64,000 bases of DNA from a bacterium (GTDB lineage Bacteria; Patescibacteriota; Minisyncoccia; Minisyncoccales; Minisyncoccaceae). Made by a program: the position numbers and the translations under genes. Below are positions 1 to 8,184 of this stretch, piece after piece. Positions within the stretch are counted from its first letter, which is position 1. The number at the start of each line of letters is the position of its first letter. Under the pieces are notes generated by a model. The model ran no database searches. It worked only from the letters and a program-made list of their open reading frames with translations, and was not told the origin of the DNA. The stretch spans positions 124,001-188,000 of the forward strand of contig JALOBW010000002.1 of the NCBI GenBank assembly GCA_023228085.1, written 5' to 3'.

Positions 1-959
1 TCAATAGTTCCGAAAACGGAATTATCTCCATTGTTTCCATTTTTAGCTGTTCCCGTTCCTCCTGTACCACCTTTTCCTACGGTAATGTTTATGTTTCCAT
101 TTACGGAAGATTTTGTTCCTCCGTAATTAGTTAATAATCCTCCAGCACCACCGCCGCCTGATGATCCACCATTTAGTCCAAAGCCGCCAGACCCTCCTCC
201 GGCAACAACTAAATATTCAACTTGATTAACTTCTGTCGGTACGGTCCAAGTAGTTGAAGTGGTAGTTGAACCAGTAAGAGTATAAACATTGACTGTATCA
301 GTGCCTACTGTGTATTCGTTGCAGTCTAGTCCTGTCACATCAATACAGGTACTTGTTTGTCTACTAGCACTGCAAGTAGTATCTATTCCGTTTTCTCTAC
401 ATACCCAATTGGAAGTACTGCCTACAGCTGGAAATGATGGAACAGAGACTATCGTCCCCACAGAACAGAAAGTGTTAGTCCCGAATCCAGATGAAGTAGC
501 ATAAAATGTCTTATTTGCTGTTCCACAAACAGGATTGGTGGCATTAACAAGATAACGATTAATTGATGAGTTAAAGCTATAAGTAGAAGAATCGGACATA
601 CTAGCTAAAATAGTAAAGTCATCTGCAGAGACTCTGTTGTAGGTATAGTAATTCCCTGAGACAGGATCTTTGGGAATAGCAATCCCTTGAGTTGATAATC
701 TCCCTTGAATACCAGCACAGTTTTCGGAACTATTTGTTGAGCCCAGCTTACAATTAGAATTCGTTTCGCTTGGAAGTACTCCATCTTGAGTTTTGATAAT
801 AGTGATTGCGTTAACTAATTGGTTAATGTCTGCCTTACGCCTGGCATCGTTTGCACTATTTGTTGCACTAGTCATAGATACGATAATAACACCAGCAAGG
901 ATGCCGATGATAGCGATGACGACTAAAAGTTCTATTAGGGTAAAGGATTTTATTTCCAT
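1..959 (-). CDS. Pilin-like surface protein with glycine-rich C-terminus (3' end outside window)
   Basis: The reading frame starts at an ATG at 957-959 and is open to the left edge, so the C-terminus is missing. The N-terminus has a class III (prepilin) signal, SFTLIELLVVIAIIG, followed by a hydrophobic helix. A stalk of about 120 residues (DARRKADINQLVNAI, a Cys pair, IPKDPVSGNYY) is almost the same as in the genes at 3632, 21445, 39159 and 40450. A Cys-rich stretch follows, then a glycine-rich domain (YLVVAGGGSGG) like the one in 37702-39159. The residue before FTLIE is Ser instead of the usual Gly. The gene lies 56 bp downstream of gatB on the same strand. Likely an exported minor pilin or adhesin; the ligand is unknown. 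Family call is firm, role inferred. Confidence 0.8.
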   Translation of the reverse strand, partial: MEIKSFTLIELLVVIAIIGILAGVIIVSMTSATNSANDARRKADINQLVNAITIIKTQDGVLPSETNSNCKLGSTNSSENCAGIQGRLSTQGIAIPKDPVSGNYYTYNRVSADDFTILASMSDSSTYSFNSSINRYLVNATNPVCGTANKTFYATSSGFGTNTFCSVGTIVSVPSFPAVGSTSNWVCRENGIDTTCSASRQTSTCIDVTGLDCNEYTVGTDTVNVYTLTGSTTTSTTWTVPTEVNQVEYLVVAGGGSGGFGLNGGSSGGGGAGGLLTNYGGTKSSVNGNINITVGKGGTGGTGTAKNGNNGDNSVFGTI

Positions 960-1015
960 TAAAATATATTTTATCAGAAAAAAGCAAATAGTAAAAAATG
1001 AAAAATCTGTCTAAC

Positions 1016-2536
1016 TTAAGCTTCTAAAAGTTTTTTTAGTATTTCTGCTGCTTTCTGAGGATTTGCTTTTCCTTTTGAGGCAGCCATTGTTTGACCAATT
1101 AAAAATGCGAAACTATTTTGTTTTCCTGCTTTATAGTCTGTGACTGGTTTGGGATTATTTGTTAAAACTTGGCTAATTATTTTTTCTAGCTCGGAATCAT
1201 CGGTAATCGGCATTAGTCCTTCATCAGAAATTATTTGTGATGGGTCTTTATTTTGTTCATACATTTTTAACAAGACGATTTTCGCAATCTTACTGGTAAT
1301 CTTTTCATCGGCGATTAAATATATAAATTCACCAAAATTTTCGGGTGTAATTTTACTATTAAGAAACGAAAAAACTTCTTCAATTCCTTTTAATTCGGGA
1401 TCGTTTTTTAAGATTGACTGAAGATCTGTGACAATATAATTTGCACAAAGCTTTATCATATCAAAATATTTTCCTGGATCAATATCATCTGTTTTTTTTG
1501 CCTCTTTGTACCATGCGAGTAATTCTGATACAGCTTTTTCAAAAAAAACTCCAACTTCTTTTTCTCTTACAAAAAACTCTATTGTCTTTTGATCTAGATT
1601 GTACTCTTTTCTAAATCTATCACGTTTTTGGTTTGGTAATTCGGGTAAGGAGCATTTTATTTTCTCAATCCTTTCTTGCGTAATAGTTAGTGGTGGAAGA
1701 TCTGGTTCTGGGAAATATCTATATTCATGCGCATCTTCTTTGTTTCTTTGGCTAAAGGTAGCTTCTTTGTTATCGTCCCATCCCCTAGTTTCTTGAATGA
1801 TTTTTTCGCCGTTTCTTAATGCTTCTGACTGTCTTTTTGTTTCGTATTCAATGGATTTTTCTACTGTTTTGAATGAGTTAAGGTTTTTTATTTCAACTTT
1901 TGTTCCTAGTTCTTCGTCATCTTCGGTATTAATTGAGATATTTACCTCACATCTCATTTGTCCCTTTTCCATGTCGGCATTAGAGACATCAAGATATTTT
2001 AGAATAAGCTGCAATTCTTGAGCAAAACGTCGCGCCTCTTCGCCAGTATGAATATCTGGCTCGGTGACAAGTTCCATAAGAGGAACACTAGACCTGTTAA
2101 AATCAATTAGAGTAGTTCCGTTATTATTGTGGTAGGATTTTGCTGTATCTTCCTCCATATGAATCCTAGTAATCCTTATTCTTTTTGATGATCCATCTTC
2201 CATTGCAATATCAAGAAAACCGCCATAGCAAATCGGCATATCAAATTGTGAAATTTGATATCCTTTCGGAAGGTCTGGATAGAAATAATTTTTTCTATCA
2301 AATTTTGTATGTTCGGCAATTTTGCAGTTCAGAGCTAATCCAGTTTTAATTATTTTATCTATTGCTTCCCTATTAATTACTGGTAGTGTTCCTGGGTGCC
2401 CCATACATACGGGACAAGTGTTAATATTTGGTGCTTCATCTAGTGAATTGTTTTCTTCATTTGGACAAGAGCAAAACATTTTTGAGTTTGTCTTTGATTC
2501 AAAGTGTATTTCTAGTCCTATTGTTGCTTTGTACAT
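1016..2536 (-). CDS. gatB: Asp/Glu-tRNA amidotransferase subunit B
   Basis: GatB, 506 aa, close to the usual family length. It supplies the tRNA-binding and kinase part of GatCAB, which converts Glu-tRNA(Gln) or Asp-tRNA(Asn) to the amide. Visible hallmarks are GLEIH near residue 8, the Cys pairs of the metal site (FCSC and CPVCMGHPGTLPVIN), FYPDLPKGYQISQ, and the C-terminal helical YqeY-like tail (KGKANPQKAAEILKKLL). The partners gatC and gatA lie apart at 15493-17200, so the complex is encoded at two loci. gatB is sandwiched between two pilin-like genes on the same strand. No glutaminyl-tRNA synthetase is seen in the window, which fits use of the indirect pathway. Confidence 0.96.
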   Translation of the reverse strand: MYKATIGLEIHFESKTNSKMFCSCPNEENNSLDEAPNINTCPVCMGHPGTLPVINREAIDKIIKTGLALNCKIAEHTKFDRKNYFYPDLPKGYQISQFDMPICYGGFLDIAMEDGSSKRIRITRIHMEEDTAKSYHNNNGTTLIDFNRSSVPLMELVTEPDIHTGEEARRFAQELQLILKYLDVSNADMEKGQMRCEVNISINTEDDEELGTKVEIKNLNSFKTVEKSIEYETKRQSEALRNGEKIIQETRGWDDNKEATFSQRNKEDAHEYRYFPEPDLPPLTITQERIEKIKCSLPELPNQKRDRFRKEYNLDQKTIEFFVREKEVGVFFEKAVSELLAWYKEAKKTDDIDPGKYFDMIKLCANYIVTDLQSILKNDPELKGIEEVFSFLNSKITPENFGEFIYLIADEKITSKIAKIVLLKMYEQNKDPSQIISDEGLMPITDDSELEKIISQVLTNNPKPVTDYKAGKQNSFAFLIGQTMAASKGKANPQKAAEILKKLLEA

Positions 2537-2602
2537 AATGTTTTGTTTTTTTGTGTCTATACTTTATTATTACTCCTAGGAAAAACTTACTGCGTAATAC
2601 TA

Positions 2603-3632
2603 TTATTTTACCCAAACTCTAGTTCCTTTATAACTATGAGCACAATTATTTGGATATGTTGACATATAGTGTAATGTTATATCTTGAGATCCAGTACTTA
2701 AGCACATTATAGAGCTGGTCCATCCTGTTGAACACCAAGTAGGAGATCCTCCATATGTATCGTATATCCATATAGTATCTGTATAAGCTTTTTTTCCTTT
2801 TCGGCATTCGGCAGCAGGAATAGTTGCTGATGATCCTGATTGAAAATTAAAAACGCAAGCCGCAGAAATATATCCGACAAGAGGATTTGTACAAATACTT
2901 TGTTCTATTTTGTATCCAATTTGGTTGGTGTCAGTAGTTGATTTGATCTGGTTTATTGTTGCATCACTAAACTTGGCAAAAGTATCTACGGTTGCAGTGG
3001 TTAGTGCTGAAATATTTGTTTCTCCAGTGGTGACATTAGGATTTGAATTAGATTTCCATACAAGTGTCCATCCTTCCGCCATTAGTTGTCATATCACAAT
3101 AAACTTGAAACTTGTCTGAACTATCTCCTCCATTAGGATCAATGTAATACAATCCGTCTCCAGATGATAATCCAGCATTAAGTATTGCATTGCATGAAGT
3201 TTTAATGGGGCTATCGCTACTGTAATTAAAATTTGCAGAATTGTAGGTATAAGTACTCGCATCAGACATACTAGCAGAAATAGTAAAGTCATCTCCAGAA
3301 ACTCTGTTGTAGATGTAGTAATTTTCTGAAACTGGATCTTTGGGAATAGCTATTCCTTGAGTAGTTAATTTTGCTTGAATACCAGAACAGTTTTCAGAAC
3401 TATTTGTTGAACCTAGTTTACAATTAGCATTTGTTTCTGTTGGTAATACTCCATCTGTAGTTTTGATAATAGTGATTGCGTTAACTAATTGATTGATATC
3501 TGCTTTACGCCTGGCATCGTTCGCACTATTTGTCGCACTAGTCATAGATACGATTAAGATACCAGCAAGAATGCCAATGATAGCAATGACAATAAGAAGT
3601 TCTATTAAGGTGAAGGATTTTTTCTTTATCAT
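2603..3632 (-). pseudogene. Pilin-like protein with fibrinogen-type domain, interrupted by a 1-base frameshift
   Basis: Two overlapping frames form one gene. The first (start 3632) carries MIKKKSFTLIELLIVIAIIG, the common stalk, and reads to VYCDMTTNGG. The second continues as GWTLVWKSN to a stop at 2603. Joined, they give YCDMTTNGGGWTLVWK, the signature opening of fibrinogen-like domains. One extra T in the plus-strand TT at 3074-3075 accounts for the shift. The C-terminal part keeps the family's paired Cys and CSTGW-like segments. The start codon lies 10 bp after the deoC stop, so it is probably co-transcribed. It could be a true pseudogene, a sequencing error or a switchable gene. The fibrinogen-type fold suggests glycan binding, which is inference. 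Confidence 0.8.
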
Positions 3633-3642
3633 TATTTTTGTA

Positions 3643-4305
3643 TTAATTTTTTGATTTCTTTATAATTGCAACTCCACTACTAGATCCAATTATATCAGCC
3701 CCAGCTTTTATCATCATTTTGATATCTTTTAATGTTTTAACCTTTCCCGAAGCTTTAATCAAGAGTCCTGGTGCATTTTCTCGCATTATTTTTAAATGGT
3801 TCGCTTTTTCTTTCATTTCCCTATTTTCCAAAGGATCTTTTTCGGTAGCTGTTTTCACGCAAATAGCTCCTGCTTTTTTGACTATCTGAGACACCTTAGC
3901 TATTTCTTCATCAGTTAAAAATCCACTTCCAATAATTATTTTTGAATCTCCCAGAGAACAAATCTTTTTCAAATCTTTTTCAATCGCGGTCCATCTTTCG
4001 TGTTTGATATCTGGAATATTAACTACTACATCCAAGTCATTAGCTCCATCCTTTATTGCTTTTTTACAAGTTTCAATTCTTTTTTCATGAGGGCTATCTC
4101 CTATTGGGTCGTCAATCAATACAACTGTTTTAATACCAGTTCCTTTTAGTTCGGTGGCAACTAATTTTACCCATTTTGGTCTTATGCAAACCCCACGAAG
4201 TTGATATTTTTTGGCTTCATCGCAAGTTTTGATGATTTCTTCTTTTGTTGCTTTTGGATTTATATTTGTGTGATCTATGTATTGATTAATTGTTTTTGCT
4301 GACAT
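3643..4305 (-). CDS. deoC: Deoxyribose-phosphate aldolase
   Basis: DeoC, 220 aa, full family length. It cleaves 2-deoxyribose-5-phosphate to glyceraldehyde-3-phosphate and acetaldehyde in deoxynucleoside salvage. The TIM-barrel signatures are visible: YIDHTN at the N-terminus, NDLDVVVNI near residue 90, the Schiff-base lysine segment ICVKTATEKD near residue 150, and KASGKVKT followed by GADIIGSSSG near the C-terminus. It lies about 100 bp downstream of dcd, separated by a terminator hairpin, and 10 bp upstream of a pilin-like gene. The combination of deoC with dcd points to nucleotide salvage in this region. Confidence 0.95.
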   Translation of the reverse strand: MSAKTINQYIDHTNINPKATKEEIIKTCDEAKKYQLRGVCIRPKWVKLVATELKGTGIKTVVLIDDPIGDSPHEKRIETCKKAIKDGANDLDVVVNIPDIKHERWTAIEKDLKKICSLGDSKIIIGSGFLTDEEIAKVSQIVKKAGAICVKTATEKDPLENREMKEKANHLKIMRENAPGLLIKASGKVKTLKDIKMMIKAGADIIGSSSGVAIIKKSKN

Positions 4306-4373
4306 TTTTGTTTGTTATTATTTATTTAATGATTGTATTATATTATATCAAATCAGAGTAAAAAAAGAAAACA

Positions 4374-4401
4374 CAAAAAATCCGCTTTTGAGCGGATATT
4401 T
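4374..4401 (-). terminator. Intrinsic terminator after dcd
   Basis: On the minus strand ATCCGCT and AGCGGAT form a 7-bp stem with a 4-base loop, followed by a run of six T. It lies immediately after the dcd stop codon and separates dcd from deoC. Confidence 0.75.
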
Positions 4402-4971
4402 TTATAGTTCTTTTTCTAGTTTACTTTCTTCGGGATGTTTTACGTTGACGTATTTGGCGTTCTTTTTTAAATAGTATGGTTTTGTTGTTGGCGAAGAAAG
4501 GACTTCAAAGACTAGCTGACAAACTCTCATTCCTGGATAGAGTAATACTGGAATCATTCCAATATTTTCCATTTCAAGTACGATTTTTCCCTTAAACCCC
4601 GGGTCAATGTGTCCAGCGGTTGAGTGGATTACGATTCCTAATCTTCCCAAACTAGAACGACCATCAATTCTGGCAGCTATCTCCGCTGGAAGTTCTACTT
4701 CTTCTAATGTTGCTCCTAAGACAAATTCACCTGGGTGAAAGACGAAAGGTTCTTTTTCTGAAACCTTAACTAGTCTAGTCATATTTTTAAAGGTTTCGGG
4801 GTCTCTTGTGTCAATATATGGTTTTTTTGTGTGATCAAAAACCATAAATTCATCACTAAGTCTTAAATCTAAAGAAGCCGAACCTAGTTGTTCTTCTATG
4901 TTCGGCTTCGGGCTTATAGAAATGTTCCCTTCGTCTAAAAACTTTTTAATTTCTCTATCTGATAATATCAC
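4402..4971 (-). CDS. dcd: dCTP deaminase
   Basis: Dcd, 189 aa, a trimeric dUTPase-fold enzyme that deaminates dCTP to dUTP for thymidylate synthesis. Hallmarks are MILSDREIKKFL at the start, SLDLRL near residue 34, GRSSLGRLG near residue 105 and HSTAGHIDPGFKG with the catalytic surroundings. Length matches the monofunctional family; a bifunctional dCTP deaminase/dUTPase cannot be excluded by eye. It is 20 bp downstream of rplK, the place where rplA often lies, and is probably read from the secE-nusG-rplK transcript. Confidence 0.95.
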   Translation of the reverse strand: MILSDREIKKFLDEGNISISPKPNIEEQLGSASLDLRLSDEFMVFDHTKKPYIDTRDPETFKNMTRLVKVSEKEPFVFHPGEFVLGATLEEVELPAEIAARIDGRSSLGRLGIVIHSTAGHIDPGFKGKIVLEMENIGMIPVLLYPGMRVCQLVFEVLSSPTTKPYYLKKNAKYVNVKHPEESKLEKEL

Positions 4972-4991
4972 GTATTTAGACTTTAGATTTA

Positions 4992-5417
4992 TTATTCAAC
5001 TACTTCTATTCCTAGTGATCTAGCAGTACCTTCCAAGATTTTCATTGCCTGATTAATGTCTTTTGTGTTCATATCCTGCATCTTTCTTTTTGCAACTTCT
5101 TCCAATTGAGCTTTGGTAATCTTACCAACTTTCTTTTTATTTGGAGTTGGAGAGCCACTTTTGAGGTCAATTGCTTTTTTGATTAATTGAGCTGCAGGTG
5201 GCTGCTTTAAAATGAAGGTATAGGTTTTGTCTTTATAAACAGTAATATCTACTGGTATTTTAAAATCACCTAATTCCCTAGTTGCATCGTTAAATTTTGC
5301 ACAAAAGTCGGCAATATTAACTTGGTGTGATGCTAGCGCTGGACCTACTGGAGGTGCTGGATTAGCTTTTCCTGCTTGGATGTGTAGCTTTATGATAGCT
5401 TTTATTTCTTTTGCCAT
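4992..5417 (-). CDS. rplK: Ribosomal protein L11
   Basis: L11 of the large subunit, 141 aa, standard length. It binds the GTPase-associated region of 23S rRNA. The N-terminal KLHIQAGKANPAPPVGPAL and the C-terminal rRNA-binding domain (KSGSPTPNKKKVGKITKAQLEEVA) are typical. It follows nusG by 20 bp in the classic secE-nusG-rplK order, but rplA does not follow; dcd does instead. Confidence 0.98.
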   Translation of the reverse strand: MAKEIKAIIKLHIQAGKANPAPPVGPALASHQVNIADFCAKFNDATRELGDFKIPVDITVYKDKTYTFILKQPPAAQLIKKAIDLKSGSPTPNKKKVGKITKAQLEEVAKRKMQDMNTKDINQAMKILEGTARSLGIEVVE

Positions 5418-5437
5418 AATTTTCTATTATCTTTTCT

Positions 5438-5983
5438 TTATAATTTGGAAATCTGTAATGAATCTAGCTCTAGCGGAGTATCTCTGCCGAACATATTAAT
5501 CATAACTTTAACCTTACCTTTTTCTTTATCAACTTCGGATACTTTACCGTCGTAATCCTTAAATGGACCGTCAATAATTTTGATAGTTTCTCCGATATCA
5601 AAGTCTACTTTGTATTTTGGTTCTTCTTCGCCCATTCTCTTTTTTAGAGATTCCATTTCGTTTAAAGATACTGGCAAAGGGATTGTTCCCGAACCAACAA
5701 AACCAGTAACATTTGGGGTATTTCTGACTACATACCACGAATCATCAGTCACAACCATTTCAACTAAAACATAACCTGGATATATTTTTTCTTCAATTAC
5801 TCTTTTCTTACCATTCCTAATTTTAATTTTTTTCTCTTTTGGAACGACAACATTGAAGATTTTGTCCTCCATTCCCAAAGACTCTACTCTCTGGGCAAGG
5901 TTTTTTGCTACTGCATCTTCGTATCCAGAGTAAGTATGAAGAACATACCATCTTCTTTCGTTTGAAGTTTGTTGTTTTGACAT
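5438..5983 (-). CDS. nusG: Transcription elongation/antitermination factor NusG
   Basis: NusG, 181 aa. It binds RNA polymerase through its NGN domain and couples it to Rho or the ribosome through the KOW domain. The N-terminal RRWYVLHTYSGYEDAVAKNL and YPGYVLVEM mark the NGN domain; GPFKDYDGKVSEVDKEKGK near residue 140 is the KOW motif. It sits 5 bp after secE and 20 bp before rplK, the conserved bacterial order, so one transcript is likely. Confidence 0.98.
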   Translation of the reverse strand: MSKQQTSNERRWYVLHTYSGYEDAVAKNLAQRVESLGMEDKIFNVVVPKEKKIKIRNGKKRVIEEKIYPGYVLVEMVVTDDSWYVVRNTPNVTGFVGSGTIPLPVSLNEMESLKKRMGEEEPKYKVDFDIGETIKIIDGPFKDYDGKVSEVDKEKGKVKVMINMFGRDTPLELDSLQISKL

Positions 5984-5988
5984 GATTA

Positions 5989-6177
5989 TTACTTAACAAG
6001 TTTTAATATTTCTTGAATTAGTTTGTCCGTTATACCAAGAAAAATTGCAGAAATTAAAACAAAGATAATGACTGTGACCGTGTAATTAATATTATCTTTT
6101 CTGCTAGGCCAAGTTATCCTTTTCATTTCAGCAAAAACATCTCCAAAAAATTCTTTGATTTTATTTTGCATATTCAT
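5989..6177 (-). CDS. secE: Preprotein translocase subunit SecE
   Basis: SecE, 62 aa from the ATG at 6175-6177, a single-helix type subunit of SecYEG. The hallmark EMKRITWPSRKDN precedes one membrane helix (VTVIIFVLISAIFLGI). A TTG at 6195 would add six residues (MVIYLY); the ATG was preferred because it is a standard start directly before the conserved amphipathic helix, but a further ATG at 6171 is also possible. First gene of the secE-nusG-rplK group. Confidence 0.93.
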   Translation of the reverse strand: MNMQNKIKEFFGDVFAEMKRITWPSRKDNINYTVTVIIFVLISAIFLGITDKLIQEILKLVK

Positions 6178-6249
6178 ATACAAGTAGATTACCAAAATAA
6201 CCCTTAATTGTCAACAAAAAAACTGAGTAAATAAGGGGTTTAAAAGGGT

Positions 6250-8172
6250 TTAAATATCAAGGTTTTTAACGTTTTTGGCTGAAGATTGAATGAATTTTTT
6301 TCTTGGGACGACTTCCTTTCCCATTAGCATATCAAATACGCTATCTGCAGTGACAGCATCATCAATTGTCACCCTAAGAAGCACTCTATTTTTAGGATCC
6401 ATTGTTGTTTCCCATAATTGTTCTGGGTTCATTTCTCCCAAACCTTTATATCTAGAAATACTTATTCCCGGCTTATCCTTATATTCTGCCGATGAGGTGA
6501 TTTTTTCTTTTTCGTCTTCGGAATAAGCATATTTAAGCTCTTTTCCTTTCTGTATCCTATACAACGGTGGCTGAGCAATATATAAATAACCATTATCAAT
6601 AATTGGTTTAAAATATCGGAAAAATAGTGTTAGTAAAAGCGTTCTGATATGGTTTCCATCACTATCAGCATCACACATAATAACAATTCTGTGATATCTT
6701 AGTTTTTCAAGGTTGAAATCGTCGGAAATAGCCGTACCTAGTGCGATAACTAGTGCCTTAACCTCTTCAGAGGCAAGCATTCTATCTAAACGTACTTTCT
6801 CAACGTTAAGAATCTTACCCTTAATAGGCAAAATTGCTTGGAATCTTCTGTCTCTAGCTTGTCTACTTGAGCCTCCTGCAGATTCTCCCTCTACTATATA
6901 GATTTCTGATTCTTCTGGTTTTTTACTTGAGCAATCTGATAATTTTCCAGGAAGAGATAATCCATCAAGAATACCTTTTCTAAGAATAGTTTCTTTAGCT
7001 GCTTTGGCGGCTTTCCTAGCTTTGTAAGACAAAACTGCTTTTTCTATAATAGCTTTGGTATCTTGTGGAAATTTTTCTAGATAGGTATTTAGTGCATCAG
7101 AAACAATAGCTTCGGTGATTGGTCTGGCTTCTGGATTTCCCAATTTTGTTTTTGTTTGCCCTTCAAATTGTGGTTCAACAACTTTTACCGAAACAATGGC
7201 AGTCAATCCTTCTCTGATATCGTCTCCACTTAAATTTGGCTCTGACTCCTTAAGAAATCCTCCTTTTCTAGCATAATCATTAATTAAACGAGTTAGGGCT
7301 GATCTAAAACCAGTTAAATGGGTACCACCCTCGCTTGTATAGATATTATTGGTAAAGCTTTCTTCCATTACTTCGTAATCATCGGTATAAAGAAACGCTG
7401 CCTCAACAACCATACTGTCCTTTTCTCCAGAACAATAAAAAGGATTGCTGTGTACTTTTTCAGAATGCCTAGCCATATATCTTAAGTAAGAATTTACTCC
7501 TCCTTCAAAATAAAAATGGTACTCAAAGACGTCGTCTGGCTTTCTCTCGTCATAAAAATCAATCTTTACCCCTTTAGTAAGATATGCTTGCTGTCTTAAG
7601 TGGCTAAGTATTTTTTTTCTGTCAAAGACTGTTTCGCTAAAAATAGTATTATCGGGTTCAAAAGTAATTGTTGTTCCTCGTTGTTTGCAGTCACCTATTT
7701 TTTTAACTTGAGCTTGCGGCTTTCCTTGTTTATATGCCTGCATATATTTTTCGCCATCTCGGCAAACCTCAGCTGTCATATTTATTGACAAGGCGCAAAC
7801 AACAGAAACACCAACACCATGAAGACCTCCTGATATTTTATAAGCTCCACTTCCAAATTTTCCTCCTGCATGGAGGGTTGTCATAATTGTTTCTAGTGCA
7901 GATTTTTTGGTTTTTTCATGAATATCTACAGGTATACCTCTTCCATTATCTATCACTCTTACTTTTTCTCCAGGCAATAAATAAATTTCAATTTTATTAC
8001 AGTGACCACCTAGTGCTTCATCAAGAGAATTATCTACGACTTCATAAACTAAATGATGCAATCCTTGTGTTCCTGTTGAACCGATATACATACCTGGTCT
8101 TTTTCTAACAGGATCAAGACCCTCTAAAACGTAAATATCTTTTGCGCTATAAGATTGTTGTTCTTTTGCCAT
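6250..8172 (-). CDS. gyrB: DNA gyrase subunit B
   Basis: GyrB, 640 aa, typical length without the long insert of enterobacteria. It is the ATPase and Toprim subunit of gyrase, introducing negative supercoils. The GHKL ATPase motifs are visible (EVVDNSLDEALGGHC, DNGRGIPV, GGLHGVGVSVVCAL), QTKTKLGN lies in the transducer domain, and the Toprim motifs are EGESAGG near residue 425 and DADSDGNHI near 500. The C-terminal tail domain (RYKGLGEMNPEQLWETTMDP) is intact. It lies 12 bp after pheT on the same strand. gyrA is not in the window. Confidence 0.97.
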   Translation of the reverse strand: MAKEQQSYSAKDIYVLEGLDPVRKRPGMYIGSTGTQGLHHLVYEVVDNSLDEALGGHCNKIEIYLLPGEKVRVIDNGRGIPVDIHEKTKKSALETIMTTLHAGGKFGSGAYKISGGLHGVGVSVVCALSINMTAEVCRDGEKYMQAYKQGKPQAQVKKIGDCKQRGTTITFEPDNTIFSETVFDRKKILSHLRQQAYLTKGVKIDFYDERKPDDVFEYHFYFEGGVNSYLRYMARHSEKVHSNPFYCSGEKDSMVVEAAFLYTDDYEVMEESFTNNIYTSEGGTHLTGFRSALTRLINDYARKGGFLKESEPNLSGDDIREGLTAIVSVKVVEPQFEGQTKTKLGNPEARPITEAIVSDALNTYLEKFPQDTKAIIEKAVLSYKARKAAKAAKETILRKGILDGLSLPGKLSDCSSKKPEESEIYIVEGESAGGSSRQARDRRFQAILPIKGKILNVEKVRLDRMLASEEVKALVIALGTAISDDFNLEKLRYHRIVIMCDADSDGNHIRTLLLTLFFRYFKPIIDNGYLYIAQPPLYRIQKGKELKYAYSEDEKEKITSSAEYKDKPGISISRYKGLGEMNPEQLWETTMDPKNRVLLRVTIDDAVTADSVFDMLMGKEVVPRKKFIQSSAKNVKNLDI

Positions 8173-8184
8173 ACTTTCTTTATT

